Assembly: GCF_014748335.1 (NCBI RefSeq)
Contig: NZ_JAAVIY010000002.1
Coordinates: 474,840 to 538,839, forward strand
DNA: 64,000 nt
Source of the DNA: Flavobacterium selenitireducens
GTDB lineage: Bacteria; Bacteroidota; Bacteroidia; Flavobacteriales; Flavobacteriaceae
Reading direction: 5' to 3'
The notes beneath the pieces are model-generated. The model was not told where the DNA came from, did not search any database, and saw only the letters and a list, made by a program, of their open reading frames with translations. The first letter of the stretch is position 1; the number at the start of each line of letters is the position of its first letter. Shown here piece after piece: positions 1-9,221 of this stretch. Made by a program: the position numbers and the translations under genes.

Positions 1-273
1 GATACAATCTTTGGCCACCTCGATGTGCATGTGGGCCGGCAGCATCGAAATCACGATATCCGACTTTTCGATTTCAGACATCCGCTGGGTTTTGTCCTTG
101 ATATCGAGGGCGATCGCAGTAGCGTTTTTATGGCCGTTCGCCTTGCGTTGTGCGAGCTCTATCGATAGGTCGCCAATGGTAAGGTGAAGGTTTTCGACAT
201 CGGATTTTTCAAGCAGGTATCGAATCAGGGACGAAGCCGAACGCCCGGCTCCAATTATAAGGATGTTTCTCAT
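1..273 (-). CDS. Saccharopine dehydrogenase-like oxidoreductase (partial, C-terminus outside window)
   Basis: The reverse strand reads from ATG at 273 to the window edge without a stop, giving the first 91 residues. The N-terminus is a Rossmann dinucleotide-binding start (MRNILIIGAGRSASSLIRYL, with GxGxxxS) and a later stretch (SDIVISMLPAHMHIEVAKDC) is typical of saccharopine dehydrogenase-family proteins, which oxidise or reduce amino-acid adducts with NAD(P). Flavobacteria usually encode such a protein of roughly 450 residues, so only a fifth is visible. The substrate cannot be told from this part. The gene runs leftward and is divergent from the DUF423 gene. Confidence 0.75.
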   Translation of the reverse strand, partial: MRNILIIGAGRSASSLIRYLLEKSDVENLHLTIGDLSIELAQRKANGHKNATAIALDIKDKTQRMSEIEKSDIVISMLPAHMHIEVAKDCI

Positions 274-340
274 TTTTGAAATTCTGTTGCGCCAAAGGTA
301 AACGCGACGACTTTAATATCAAAATCCAGATCGATTGCGT

Positions 341-348
341 TAACTTTG
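341..348 (+). promoter_or_regulatory. Candidate -7 promoter element for the DUF423 gene
   Basis: TAACTTTG matches the Bacteroidota -7 consensus TAnnTTTG and lies 48 bases before the ATG at 397. I see no clear upstream TTG at the usual distance, so this is a modest call. Confidence 0.35.
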
Positions 349-396
349 TGGGATTCGTGCTGGTTAGGCCGACTTCACAAATAGAAATCTTTACAA

Positions 397-780
397 ATGG
401 ATAGGAAACTGCTCGTAGCCGGTTCTTTCTTCGGAATGACAGCGATTGTTTTAGGTGCTTTCGGGGCTCACGCATTGAAAGAAGTCTTGACGCCCGACCA
501 ATTACAGACGTTTGAAACCGGAGTCAAATACCAAATGTACCACGCGCTGTTGTTGTTGATGGTCGGAGTGTTTTCCGGCGTTTCGGCAAAAGCGAAAAAG
601 GCCGTTTTTTGGCTTGTGACGGTAGGCGTGATCCTGTTTTCGGGCTCCATTTATTTGCTTGCGACGAACGCGGTTGAAAACTTTAACAAAATTATCGGAC
701 CCGTAACACCTCTTGGCGGAACGTTGTTAATCATCGGCTGGTTTGTACTTCTTATCGATTTTTTTCGTCAAAAATCTTAA
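397..780 (+). CDS. DUF423 family membrane protein
   Basis: This 127-residue protein is small and very hydrophobic. It has four likely membrane segments, at about residues 6-24, 46-64, 70-90 and 97-122. The N-terminal pattern GSFFGMTAIVLGAFGAHALK is the signature of the DUF423 family (E. coli YgdD, B. subtilis YwdK), whose function is not established. The length fits the family. It is a single-gene unit between the divergent dehydrogenase and pckA. It acts in the inner membrane; nothing in the context suggests a pathway. Confidence 0.85.
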   Translation: MDRKLLVAGSFFGMTAIVLGAFGAHALKEVLTPDQLQTFETGVKYQMYHALLLLMVGVFSGVSAKAKKAVFWLVTVGVILFSGSIYLLATNAVENFNKIIGPVTPLGGTLLIIGWFVLLIDFFRQKS

Positions 781-818
781 AATTACGAAATCGTTATAGT
801 TGATATGAATTAATTTCT

Positions 819-826
819 ATTTTTGT
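819..826 (+). promoter_or_regulatory. Promoter element of pckA
   Basis: TATTTTTG fits TAnnTTTG, with a TTG at 800-802 near the -33 position. It lies 30 bases before the pckA ATG. Confidence 0.6.
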
Positions 827-856
827 CTCGCAAAACAACTAGTACGAACCATTTTT

Positions 857-2485
857 ATGGAGAATTACGCTCAAATTACGAAATCGATTTCGCTTTCCAG
901 ATACGGAATCGAGAATGCGGAAGAAATCATCTACAATCCAAGCTACGAGCAACTGTTTGAAGATGAGCTGAATCCGGCCCTGCAAGGGTTCGAGAAAGGG
1001 CAGATGTCCGAACTCGGGGCCGTCAATGTCATGACCGGGGAGTTCACGGGGCGTTCCCCAAAAGACAAATATATTGTCAAGGACGAGACCACTAAAGACA
1101 CGATTTGGTGGACTTCTGAAAAAGCCGCAAACGACAATAAGCCGATTTCTCAGGGAACTTGGAATGCGCTTAAGGAAACGACCGTTAAGCAGCTTTCCGG
1201 CAAGAAATTATACGTTGTGGACGCTTTTTGCGGAGCCAACGCCGACACCCGTCTCAAAGTGCGTTTTATCATGGAAGTGGCCTGGCAGGCACATTTCGTC
1301 AAAAATATGTTCATCCGCCCGACTGAAGAAGAACTCGATAATTTCGGCGAGCCGGATTTCGTGGTAATGAACGCGTCTAAAACGCATTTCGAGGATTACA
1401 AGGCGCACGGCCTGAATTCCGAGGTCTATATCGCCTTTAACCTTACCGAGAAAATGCAGCTTATCGGCGGCACCTGGTACGGAGGCGAAATGAAAAAAGG
1501 GATGTTCGCGATGATGAACTATTACCTGCCGCTTCAGGGAATGGCGAGCATGCATTGTTCGGCTAACAAAGGGAAAGATGGAGATGTTGCCGTGTTTTTC
1601 GGATTGTCCGGAACCGGGAAAACGACGCTTTCCACAGATCCAAAACGCGAACTTATCGGCGACGACGAGCACGGATGGGACGATCACGGCGTCTTTAATT
1701 TCGAAGGCGGATGTTATGCAAAGACCATCAACCTGAACAAGGAAGCCGAACCGGACATTTTCAATGCGATCCGACGCGATGCGCTTCTGGAAAACGTAAC
1801 AGTCGACGCCGACGGAACAATTGATTTCAACGACGGTTCGGTAACACAGAATACGCGCGTTTCCTATCCGATCAATCATATCGACAATATAGTGAAGCCG
1901 GTTTCTAAAGCCGGTCACGCATCAAAAGTGATTTTCCTTACGGCCGACGCTTTCGGAGTCATGCCTCCGGTGGCAAAATTGACGCCTGAGCAGACACAAT
2001 ATTATTTCCTTTCTGGATTTACAGCAAAGCTTGCCGGAACGGAGCGCGGAGTAAACGAGCCCCAACCAACGTTCTCGGCCTGTTTCGGCAAAGCTTTCCT
2101 AACGCTTCACCCGTCAAAGTACGGAGCGGAACTCGTGAAGAAAATGGAGCAGCACAATGCAACGGCCTATATGGTCAACACGGGTTGGAACGGTTCGGGA
2201 AAACGCATTTCGATTAAAGATACGCGTGCCATTATCGACAGGATTCTTGACGGATCCATCGAGAGTGCCGAAATGCACCAGCTTCCTGTGTTTAATCTGA
2301 GCGTTCCCAACGTGCTTGAAGGTGTCGATACCGAGATCCTCGATCCAAGGAATACATATGCAAATGCGTCCGAATGGACGGAGAAAGCGAATAACCTCGG
2401 AAAACTCTTTGTAGAGAATTTCCAACAATATACAGATACGTCTGAAGCCGCAAACCTGGTGAAAGCCGGGCCGCAATTGTCTTAG
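857..2485 (+). CDS. pckA: Phosphoenolpyruvate carboxykinase (ATP)
   Basis: This 542-residue enzyme converts oxaloacetate and ATP to phosphoenolpyruvate, CO2 and ADP, the first committed step of gluconeogenesis in the cytosol. Diagnostic motifs are present: RSPKDKY near residue 70 (oxaloacetate-binding arginine region), the P-loop [11 protein letters not shown] near residue 250, and IGDDEHGW just after it, which carries the metal-binding aspartates. The length matches the bacterial ATP-dependent family. The gene has its own -7 promoter element and a strong hairpin terminator directly after the stop, so it is probably monocistronic. Confidence 0.97.
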   Translation: MENYAQITKSISLSRYGIENAEEIIYNPSYEQLFEDELNPALQGFEKGQMSELGAVNVMTGEFTGRSPKDKYIVKDETTKDTIWWTSEKAANDNKPISQGTWNALKETTVKQLSGKKLYVVDAFCGANADTRLKVRFIMEVAWQAHFVKNMFIRPTEEELDNFGEPDFVVMNASKTHFEDYKAHGLNSEVYIAFNLTEKMQLIGGTWYGGEMKKGMFAMMNYYLPLQGMASMHCSANKGKDGDVAVFFGLSGTGKTTLSTDPKRELIGDDEHGWDDHGVFNFEGGCYAKTINLNKEAEPDIFNAIRRDALLENVTVDADGTIDFNDGSVTQNTRVSYPINHIDNIVKPVSKAGHASKVIFLTADAFGVMPPVAKLTPEQTQYYFLSGFTAKLAGTERGVNEPQPTFSACFGKAFLTLHPSKYGAELVKKMEQHNATAYMVNTGWNGSGKRISIKDTRAIIDRILDGSIESAEMHQLPVFNLSVPNVLEGVDTEILDPRNTYANASEWTEKANNLGKLFVENFQQYTDTSEAANLVKAGPQLS

Positions 2486-2513
2486 TTTTTTTGATTTTTA
2501 GAGGTTACGAAAG

Positions 2514-2544
2514 AGCGCTGTCACACGTTGACGGCGCTTTTTTA
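2514..2544 (+). terminator. Rho-independent terminator of pckA
   Basis: A 10-bp stem (AGCGCTGTCA against TGACGGCGCT, one G-T wobble) encloses a CACGT loop and is followed by six T residues. Confidence 0.9.
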
Positions 2545-2630
2545 TTTTGGGCTAGGTCCTCGCTTTGCTCGGGCTCAGGTGACGCCAAGCCACGAAGCGG
2601 CGAAGGCGCAAAGGATGGTTTGTCACGCAT

Positions 2631-2657
2631 AAAAAAAGCCGTCTTTCGACAGCTTTT
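2631..2657 (-). terminator. Terminator of the DUF4271-hemD operon
   Basis: On the reverse strand, a stem of AAAAGC and GTC arms around a GAAA-type loop, with one mismatch, ends in a run of seven T. It lies 18 bases after the hemD stop. Confidence 0.8.
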
Positions 2658-2674
2658 ATGTTATTGGAAAAAAA

Positions 2675-3430
2675 TTACTTTTCCTTATTAACCTTAGCAA
2701 TGTACTTGTCCAGCGCCATCGTCATGCTCGGCGCTTCAGGTGACGGTGCCATGATATCGACGCGCAATCCGTGAGCTTCGGCCTCTTTCTGAACCGAAGT
2801 TCCGAAAACCGCAATCCTTGTTTCGTTTTGTTTGAAATCAGGGAAGTTCATGAACAGCGACTTGATTCCGGTCGGGCTGAAAAACGCGAGAACGTCGTAG
2901 TAAACATCAGCGAGGTCGGAAAGATCGCTCATTACCGTGCGATAAAACGTTCCCACTGTCCAGTCTACTTTGAGGTTGTTGAGCGTTTGAGGCGCATCCG
3001 GATTTTGTGCATCCGAAGCAGGCAAAAGAAATTTCTCGTCTTTGTACTTTTTGATCAGAGGCGACATGTCGGCGAAATCTTTCTGCCCGACATAAATTTT
3101 GCGCTTGCGGTACACGACATATTTTTGCAGGTAAAACGCGATGGCTTCCGACTGGCAGAAATATTTCAACCCTTCGGGAACCTTATAGCGCATTTCCTCA
3201 GCAACGCGAAAGAAATGATCGACCGCATTCTTACTGGTCAAAATAATGGCTGTATATTGGCTGATATCGATTTTCTGCTGGCGGACTTCTTTCGCAGGAA
3301 CGCCCTCGACATGAATGAAAGGCCTGAAATCGACCTTCACTTTATGCTTTTGAGACAGCTCAAAGTAAGGGGAATTTTCTACCTTGGGTTCCGGCTGAGA
3401 TACCAGAATAGTTTTCACTTTGTTTGGCAT
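2675..3430 (-). CDS. hemD: Uroporphyrinogen-III synthase
   Basis: This 251-residue protein fits the HemD fold, which closes hydroxymethylbilane to uroporphyrinogen III in cytosolic haem and sirohaem synthesis. Visible family features are the start KTILVSQPEP, the TAIILTSKNAVDHFF segment in the first half, and the FFSPTGIKSL and IAVFGTSV segments in the second, giving the expected two-lobed arrangement. HemD is poorly conserved, so the call rests on these segments and on the neighbour: the upstream DUF4271 gene is three bases away, an arrangement common in Flavobacteriia. A hairpin terminator follows. Confidence 0.85.
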   Translation of the reverse strand: MPNKVKTILVSQPEPKVENSPYFELSQKHKVKVDFRPFIHVEGVPAKEVRQQKIDISQYTAIILTSKNAVDHFFRVAEEMRYKVPEGLKYFCQSEAIAFYLQKYVVYRKRKIYVGQKDFADMSPLIKKYKDEKFLLPASDAQNPDAPQTLNNLKVDWTVGTFYRTVMSDLSDLADVYYDVLAFFSPTGIKSLFMNFPDFKQNETRIAVFGTSVQKEAEAHGLRVDIMAPSPEAPSMTMALDKYIAKVNKEK

Positions 3431-3433
3431 TTT

Positions 3434-4099
3434 CTAACTTTTTGTAAACCAATAATACATGAAATAGTAGGGCGCTATTTCGAGTGCGCAAAGATACAAA
3501 ATAAAATAGAACAACTTGCCTAGTAATATGTTTTGATAATTTCTTAATGATATGGCATACGTGAGTACGTTGATTATCAAAATGGAACCGATTATCGCGA
3601 ATATGACAGTTTTCGATGTGCCCGAACTGAAATACAGGATGATGTCAACCGGTAAAAGCAACAACCCGATGTAGGTGCGATAGCTTACTTTCTGGAGATT
3701 GAATTGTTCGACGAACTCTTCGATATTGAACGACGAGGCAATTATCTTCTCGATCAGGTATTTGCAAAGGATAAAAACGCCGAGCAAACCAAAGATCCTG
3801 ATAAACAGCAGCCAATCGCCTTTTTGCCCGAATCCGAAGTTGTAAAAAGCGATTTGTATAAAGAAGGCCAGCGAAACCAAATGGATCACGAAAAGCGATA
3901 CATTGAACCAGCTCATCAAACTGCCGTTGTCGCGATACACCTTGATGTATTTGTCCGAAATGCCCAGCTTCGAGAATTCCGCGAACCGCGTCTCGAATAC
4001 CGAGCGCGTCAGGGCGATCAGCGCCAGGCAACCCAAAAAGATCACAATGGCCCAATCTCTGTTTTCAACCAATCTCGGAATCAGGAAACTTTCATTCAT
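3434..4099 (-). CDS. DUF4271 domain-containing membrane protein
   Basis: This is a 221-residue polytopic membrane protein with about six hydrophobic segments. It matches the DUF4271 family of Bacteroidota, whose function is unknown. The sequence IRIFGLLGVFILCKYLIEK in the middle and a C-terminal block ending in PYYFMYYWFTKS look typical. It is the first gene of a two-gene operon with hemD, separated by three bases, so it may be linked to membrane or haem biology, but that is inference only. The start at 4099 is supported by a TAnnTTTG element eight bases upstream. Confidence 0.8.
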   Translation of the reverse strand: MNESFLIPRLVENRDWAIVIFLGCLALIALTRSVFETRFAEFSKLGISDKYIKVYRDNGSLMSWFNVSLFVIHLVSLAFFIQIAFYNFGFGQKGDWLLFIRIFGLLGVFILCKYLIEKIIASSFNIEEFVEQFNLQKVSYRTYIGLLLLPVDIILYFSSGTSKTVIFAIIGSILIINVLTYAISLRNYQNILLGKLFYFILYLCALEIAPYYFMYYWFTKS

Positions 4100-4106
4100 A
4101 TCGCTG

Positions 4107-4114
4107 CAAAAATA
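4107..4114 (-). promoter_or_regulatory. Promoter element of the DUF4271-hemD operon
   Basis: Reverse-strand TATTTTTG matches TAnnTTTG and sits 7 bases before the ATG at 4099, implying a very short leader. Confidence 0.6.
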
Positions 4115-4172
4115 CTAAAAACACAAGCGGAATTATTATAATTTTCTTGGGATTCATCTGATGCAAATACCT

Positions 4173-4180
4173 TATTTTTG
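4173..4180 (+). promoter_or_regulatory. Promoter element of the polyprenol mannose synthase operon
   Basis: TATTTTTG matches TAnnTTTG. It overlaps an in-frame TTG at 4178, which rules that codon out and points to the ATG at 4199 as the start. Confidence 0.65.
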
Positions 4181-4198
4181 CCCCGAAATACGCACTTC

Positions 4199-4924
4199 AT
4201 GAGCGACGGACTGGTCATTATCCCAACCTATAACGAAATCGAGAACATTGAAAGTATAGTTCGCGCCGTAATGACCTTACACCACCAGTTCGACCTTTTG
4301 GTTGTCGACGACGGCTCGCCTGACGGAACCGCCCAAAAAGTGATCGAGCTTCAATCGGAATTTGCGGGAAGGCTCCACATCGAACAGCGACAGTCGAAAT
4401 CCGGATTGGGAACCGCTTACGTACATGGATTTAGATGGGCGCTTTCCCGTGAATACGCTTATGTTTTCGAGATGGATGCGGATTTTTCGCACAATCCGTC
4501 CGACCTTGAAAAATTGTACGAAGCTTGTCATTTTGCAGGTGCCGATGTTGCCATAGGCTCGCGATACGTAACCGGAGTGAATGTCGTGAATTGGCCGCTT
4601 GCGAGAGTGCTGATGTCGTATTATGCCTCTCGGTACGTCGAAATGGTGATGGGAATGGGCATAAACGACGCCACGGCCGGGTTTATGTGTTACAAACGCG
4701 AAGTGCTCGAAGGCATCGGTCTTGACAAAATAAAATTTGTCGGCTACGCGTTCCAGATTGAAATGAAATACCGCGCCTTCGCCAAAGGGTTTAAATTGGT
4801 CGAAGTGCCGATCATATTTACCGACCGAACCAAAGGTCAATCGAAAATGAGTTCCGCGATCTTCAAAGAAGCCATGGTTGGCGTACTTGGACTGCGATGG
4901 AAAAAAATGCTGAAAAGACTCTAA
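4199..4924 (+). CDS. Polyprenol monophosphomannose synthase-like glycosyltransferase (GT2)
   Basis: This 241-residue family 2 glycosyltransferase resembles dolichyl/polyprenyl-phosphate mannose synthases, which move a sugar from a nucleotide donor to a lipid phosphate at the inner membrane. Motifs in order are VIIPTYNEIENI at the start, LLVVDDGSPDGT (nucleotide binding), EMDADFSHNP (the DxD metal site), GSRYVTG, and the later FTDRTKGQSKMS. It has no C-terminal membrane domain. The stop codon overlaps the ATG of the dihydroorotase gene by one base (TAATG), so the two are translationally coupled. The exact donor sugar is not visible. Confidence 0.88.
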   Translation: MSDGLVIIPTYNEIENIESIVRAVMTLHHQFDLLVVDDGSPDGTAQKVIELQSEFAGRLHIEQRQSKSGLGTAYVHGFRWALSREYAYVFEMDADFSHNPSDLEKLYEACHFAGADVAIGSRYVTGVNVVNWPLARVLMSYYASRYVEMVMGMGINDATAGFMCYKREVLEGIGLDKIKFVGYAFQIEMKYRAFAKGFKLVEVPIIFTDRTKGQSKMSSAIFKEAMVGVLGLRWKKMLKRL

Positions 4925-6264
4925 TGAATAGGATTTTAATCAAGAATGCCAAAATTGTAAACGAAGGGAAAATCGTCGAAGGCGACGTGCTCATCGAAGG
5001 CGAAATCATAGTTGAAATTGCCGAATCGATAAGCGCCAAGTCATCGGACACCAAAATCATTGACGCCGAAGGAAACTACCTGATTCCGGGCGCGATCGAC
5101 GATCAGGTGCATTTTCGCGAGCCGGGGCTGACACACAAAGGCGATATTAGTTCGGAATCGAAAGCCGCGATTGCCGGTGGCGTGACCTCGTTCATCGAGC
5201 AACCCAACACGGTCCCGAATGCGGTAACACAGGAAATTCTTGAGGATAAATACCAGATCGCATCCGAAAAATCCTACGCGAATTACTCGTTCATGATGGG
5301 TGCCTCAAATGACAATCTGGAGGAAGTGTTAAAGACGAATCCTAAGAACGTCGCCGGAATCAAGATCTTTCTCGGGTCGTCGACAGGAAATATGCTCGTG
5401 GACAATGAGGCCGTCCTTGAACGCATCTTCAGTTCCACGCCTTTACTGATTGCGGTTCACTGCGAGGACGAACAGACCATCAAGGACAATCTTGAAAAAT
5501 ACAAAGAGGAGTACGGAGAAAATGTTCCGGTAACGGCCCATCATCTTATCAGAAGTGCCGAAGCGTGTTACAGTTCGTCTTCGAAAGCCGTGGCGTTGGC
5601 CAAGAAAACCGGAGCGCGCCTTCACGTTTTCCATCTTTCGACGGCCAAGGAAATGGAACTTTTCCAGAACAATATCCCGCTTGAGGACAAAAAAATCACG
5701 GCCGAAGTCTGTGTGCACCATTTGTGGTTTACAGATGCCGATTATGCCACGAAAGGGAATCTGATAAAATGGAATCCTGCAGTAAAGACCGAAGCCGACC
5801 GCGATGCATTATGGGAAGCCTTGCTCGACGGACGCATCGACGTCATCGCCACCGATCACGCGCCTCACACGCTCGAAGAAAAAAAACAGCCCTACTTGAA
5901 GGCGCCATCGGGTGGGCCGCTTGTGCAACACTCGGTCGTGGCGATGTTCGAAAAACATTTCCAGGGAAAAATTTCCGTTGAGAAGATCGTCGAGAAAATG
6001 TGCCACAATCCTGCAAAATTGTTCAGGATCGAAAAGCGCGGATTTATCAAGGAAGGTTTCTATGCCGATTTGGCTATCGTGAATCCGGCTTCCCCGTGGA
6101 CGGTCAACAAATCCAACATTTTATACAAATGCGGATGGTCGCCATTCGAAGGATTCAGCTTCAAATCGCGCATTATGCATACTTTCGTGAACGGACAGCA
6201 CGTTTTTGCTTCCGGAAAGGTCAAGGAAATTAAAGCCGGTCAACGCCTTTTGTTCGACAGATGA
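4924..6264 (+). CDS. pyrC: Dihydroorotase (amidohydrolase family)
   Basis: This 446-residue enzyme matches the longer dihydroorotase type, which cyclises carbamoyl aspartate to dihydroorotate in pyrimidine synthesis. Metal-site motifs include DQVHFREPG near residue 60 (HxH region altered to VHFRE), a histidine at AVHCEDE, and IATDHAPHT near residue 305. The ATG at 4924 was chosen because it overlaps the upstream stop; longer versions would run into the glycosyltransferase. The end overlaps the DUF4296 gene by four bases (ATGA), so the three genes form one operon. Allantoinase is a related alternative but less likely here. Confidence 0.9.
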   Translation: MNRILIKNAKIVNEGKIVEGDVLIEGEIIVEIAESISAKSSDTKIIDAEGNYLIPGAIDDQVHFREPGLTHKGDISSESKAAIAGGVTSFIEQPNTVPNAVTQEILEDKYQIASEKSYANYSFMMGASNDNLEEVLKTNPKNVAGIKIFLGSSTGNMLVDNEAVLERIFSSTPLLIAVHCEDEQTIKDNLEKYKEEYGENVPVTAHHLIRSAEACYSSSSKAVALAKKTGARLHVFHLSTAKEMELFQNNIPLEDKKITAEVCVHHLWFTDADYATKGNLIKWNPAVKTEADRDALWEALLDGRIDVIATDHAPHTLEEKKQPYLKAPSGGPLVQHSVVAMFEKHFQGKISVEKIVEKMCHNPAKLFRIEKRGFIKEGFYADLAIVNPASPWTVNKSNILYKCGWSPFEGFSFKSRIMHTFVNGQHVFASGKVKEIKAGQRLLFDR

Positions 6265-6635
6265 GAAAAATCGTAACAATAGCCTTGGTTTATCTGCTTG
6301 CTGCCTGCGGAAATTCGGTTGAGAAGCCTGACAAATTGGTCGCCGAAGACAAAATGGTCGACATTTTTTACGACCTGGCGCTGCTTGAGGCAATAAAAGC
6401 CCACAAGCCGAATTTGATCCAAAGATCCAAAGATCCGAACCAATACATCTACAAAAAATACGGCATCGACAGTTTGCAGTTCGCCCAAAGCAATCGCTAT
6501 TACGCGTCGGACATCAGGCGATACAAACGGATGTACGGACGCGTCGGCAAACGTTTGGAAGGCAACAAAAAAACGCTGGATTCGATTGTTGCGAAAAAGA
6601 CCGGCCAACCAGGTGTGGAAAGCATCGTAAAGTAA
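6261..6635 (+). CDS. DUF4296 lipoprotein
   Basis: This 124-residue protein begins with a short hydrophobic signal and the lipobox LLAAC, so it is probably a lipoprotein. The conserved block EDKMVDIFYDLALLEA followed by a segment with KYGIDSLQFAQSNRYYASD is typical of DUF4296, a Bacteroidota-specific family of unknown role. It is the last gene of the operon with dihydroorotase, a frequent arrangement in Flavobacteriia. It ends tail-to-tail with the epimerase gene, with no space between the two. Confidence 0.85.
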   Translation: MRKIVTIALVYLLAACGNSVEKPDKLVAEDKMVDIFYDLALLEAIKAHKPNLIQRSKDPNQYIYKKYGIDSLQFAQSNRYYASDIRRYKRMYGRVGKRLEGNKKTLDSIVAKKTGQPGVESIVK

Positions 6636-7637
6636 CTATTTACGGCGCTGGACATCCACCGCTTTCCTGATGCAATCGCGAATTGGCGTAAATTCGAATG
6701 AAGGCAACGCATTGCGCAACCTGGCGTTCGAGAATCGCCTGTGACGGTGAAGCGCTTTGGAGGTTTCTCTGAACAACCTGCGTTTTTTACCGAACAATGA
6801 GGCGATCCAATCGGCGAAAACCGCAAGTTTAGTGAGAAAAACGCCTGCTTCATATTTCGGTCGGTTCACTTGTAGCGCATCGGCAATCTCGAAAGCCACA
6901 TCGCGCAAAATACGATGTTCGGAAATGACGATGAACCGCTCTCCCGAAATTTCACTTTCCGTCAGGGCCACCATCGCCGAAACGACGTCGTCTACGCCCA
7001 CAAATCCTGTCGAGCCCTCCGTGTAGAATGGAAACCCTTTCTCGATTGAAGAAAAGATGACGCCGCTTCCCTCGTTCCAAAATCCTGGGCCGAGAATGAT
7101 TCCAGGCACCACGGCGACGGTTTCAAGGCCTTCCTGCCAACCTCTCCAAATTTCCATTTCGGCTCCGTATTTCGAAATGCCGTAATCCGAATGGTGTTTT
7201 TCAGGATTCCACTCGGTTGCCTCATCGAGCACGTCTTCTCCCTCTTTCAAATCGCCCAACGCCGCCACCGAACTCACATGGCAAAGTTTCTGTACACCAA
7301 AATCGATTGACAGGTTCACAACGTTCGCGGTTCCTTCAATATTCACTTTCCGCAATTTTTCTTCGTCTTTCGCATCGAACGAAATTAGCGCCGCACAGTG
7401 GTAAACGCGCTCGATCCCGGGAAATGCCTTTTCGAGAGCCGGAACATCGAGAATGTCGGCCTCGATCCAATCGATTTGGGAGAACAAGTCCGCCTTTCCG
7501 TAAAGGTTGAAGAGATTTTGCGTCTTGACCTTGCCTAATTCCGATCTGAAAAGACCGCGTACACTTTCGCCTTTTTCGAGCAAATGCAAAGCGAGATGGG
7601 AGCCGACGAGGCCGGTTGTTCCGGTGATGAGGTTCAT
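6636..7637 (-). CDS. NAD(P)-dependent epimerase/dehydratase family protein
   Basis: This 333-residue extended short-chain dehydrogenase has the N-terminal nucleotide site ITGTTGLVGSHLA, a DAK-type acidic residue region, and the catalytic YxxxK in DYGISKYGAE. Such enzymes act on sugar nucleotides, flavonoid-like ketones or sterols; the sequence is nearest in style to the dihydroflavonol-reductase-like group, but no substrate can be assigned. It ends in KAVDVQRRK directly against the DUF4296 stop. A short-repeat region lies immediately upstream of its start. Confidence 0.85.
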   Translation of the reverse strand: MNLITGTTGLVGSHLALHLLEKGESVRGLFRSELGKVKTQNLFNLYGKADLFSQIDWIEADILDVPALEKAFPGIERVYHCAALISFDAKDEEKLRKVNIEGTANVVNLSIDFGVQKLCHVSSVAALGDLKEGEDVLDEATEWNPEKHHSDYGISKYGAEMEIWRGWQEGLETVAVVPGIILGPGFWNEGSGVIFSSIEKGFPFYTEGSTGFVGVDDVVSAMVALTESEISGERFIVISEHRILRDVAFEIADALQVNRPKYEAGVFLTKLAVFADWIASLFGKKRRLFRETSKALHRHRRFSNARLRNALPSFEFTPIRDCIRKAVDVQRRK

Positions 7638-7644
7638 TTTGTAA

Positions 7645-7882
7645 AATTAGCGAATTAGCGAATTAGCGAATGGGATAATGATGACTTTTTACGTATGATC
7701 CATTGTGTCTATTCTCAGGCTTTGATGTGATTCGAGACAGGCGATAAACACCAGACGGTAATTATCATTAGTTTGGTTTTCGGATTTTTTTAACGGTTGG
7801 ATAATGCTAATCGAATACGGTTAAAAGTGCCTTTTTGGAGCGAAATCATTCGCTAATTCGCTAATTTTCTAATCCGCTAATT
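7645..7882 (+). repeat. Paired inverted AATTAGCG repeats before tyrS
   Basis: The stretch between the epimerase and tyrS holds three direct copies of an AATTAGCG-type unit at 7645-7671 and their reverse complement (TTCGCTAATTCGCTAAT plus two variants) at 7848-7882. About 176 bases lie between the arms, with no gene visible. The right arm ends three bases before the tyrS promoter element. The same layout recurs before hemW at 62835. Confidence 0.85.
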
Positions 7883-7884
7883 AA

Positions 7885-7892
7885 TATCTTTG
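7885..7892 (+). promoter_or_regulatory. Promoter element of tyrS
   Basis: TATCTTTG is an exact TAnnTTTG match 16 bases before the ATG at 7909. Confidence 0.65.
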
Positions 7893-7908
7893 CCGAAATT
7901 TATTTTTC

Positions 7909-9207
7909 ATGAAAAACCTAGTAGAAGAACTCAAATGGCGCGGGCTTTACCACGATGCCATGCCTGGAACCGAAGAGCAACTTTTGAAAGAGGCGACCAC
8001 GGCGTATATTGGGTTCGATCCTACTGCCGATTCGCTCCACATCGGGTCGATGGTGCAAATCATTTTATTGTGCCATTTGCGAAAGTTCGGGCACAAACCT
8101 TTGGCATTGGTTGGAGGCGCGACCGGAATGATTGGCGATCCTTCGGGAAAATCTGACGAACGGAATTTGTTGAATGAGGAAGCTTTGGCTAAGAATGTCG
8201 CGGGAATCAAAAGCGTTTTATCGCGCTTTCTGGATTTCGACGCCACTGACGCGAACGCTCCGGTTTTAGTCAATAATTACGATTGGATGAAGGAATTCTC
8301 GTTCCTTGATTTTGTGCGCGACGTCGGGAAAAGGATTACGGTCAATTACATGATGGCGAAGGATTCCGTCAAGAAGCGCCTGACCGGTGAAATCGGGGAT
8401 GGCATGTCGTTCACGGAATTTACTTACCAATTGATACAGGGTTACGATTTTTACCATTTGCACAAAGAATACAATTGTGTGCTCCAAATGGGCGGCTCCG
8501 ACCAATGGGGAAATATCACCACGGGAACGGAATTGGTCCGTCGGATGAACGGTCATGAGGCGAAGGCTTTCGCATTGACTACGCCGCTTGTAACGAAGGC
8601 CGACGGTTCGAAATTCGGCAAATCGGAAAGCGGTAACGTGTGGCTCGATTCCGATAAGACGTCGGTTTATAAATTTTACCAGTTTTGGGTGAACGTGTCC
8701 GATGAGGATGCCGAAAAATACATCAAGATTTTTACGTTCTTGGACAGGGGAACGATTGAAACATTGACAGAAGAACACCGTCAGGCGCCTCATTTGCGTG
8801 TGCTGCAAAAGCGCTTGGCCGAGGAAATTACGACGTTCGTACATTCAAATGAAGAATTGGAAAAGGCGATAAAAGCGTCGAATATCCTGTTCGGCAACTC
8901 AACGGCCGACGATCTCAAATCGCTGGACGAACAGACGTTTTTGGAGATTTTCGACGGCGTTCCTCAGGCTGAGATCGCAAAGTCCGAACTTACGGCAGGC
9001 TTGGATATCGTATCGGTAATGAATGAAAAGTCGGGCTTTATGAAATCGAACGGCGAGGCGAGACGCGCATTGCAGGAAAATTCGATTTCGGTAAACCGCG
9101 AGAAGATTGCCGATGGTTTTATCCTGACCGAAAACGATCTGATAAACGGAACTTTCGTGCTTTTGCAGCGCGGAAAAAAGAACTATTTCGTGTTGCGTTT
9201 TACGTGA
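7909..9207 (+). CDS. tyrS: Tyrosyl-tRNA synthetase
   Basis: This 432-residue class I aminoacyl-tRNA synthetase charges tRNA-Tyr in the cytosol. The HIGH-type motif is DSLHIGSM near residue 42, the tyrosine-recognising segment is [11 protein letters not shown] near 195, and the KMSKS-type loop is KFGKSESGN near 240. The C-terminal part ([11 protein letters not shown] with a final [16 protein letters not shown]) is an S4-like RNA-binding domain. The length is normal for the TyrRS family. The gene stands alone, and its stop is only about 15 bases before the tandem repeat array. Confidence 0.97.
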   Translation: MKNLVEELKWRGLYHDAMPGTEEQLLKEATTAYIGFDPTADSLHIGSMVQIILLCHLRKFGHKPLALVGGATGMIGDPSGKSDERNLLNEEALAKNVAGIKSVLSRFLDFDATDANAPVLVNNYDWMKEFSFLDFVRDVGKRITVNYMMAKDSVKKRLTGEIGDGMSFTEFTYQLIQGYDFYHLHKEYNCVLQMGGSDQWGNITTGTELVRRMNGHEAKAFALTTPLVTKADGSKFGKSESGNVWLDSDKTSVYKFYQFWVNVSDEDAEKYIKIFTFLDRGTIETLTEEHRQAPHLRVLQKRLAEEITTFVHSNEELEKAIKASNILFGNSTADDLKSLDEQTFLEIFDGVPQAEIAKSELTAGLDIVSVMNEKSGFMKSNGEARRALQENSISVNREKIADGFILTENDLINGTFVLLQRGKKNYFVLRFT

Positions 9208-9221
9208 TTCGAAACGGACTT

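Noticed and set aside
1208..1918. 236-codon reverse frame opposite pckA
   Set aside because: It lies fully within pckA, has no family sequence and no promoter; it is a side effect of codon use.
2491..2691. 66-codon frame after pckA
   Set aside because: It crosses the pckA terminator and the hemD terminator, so it cannot be a normal gene.
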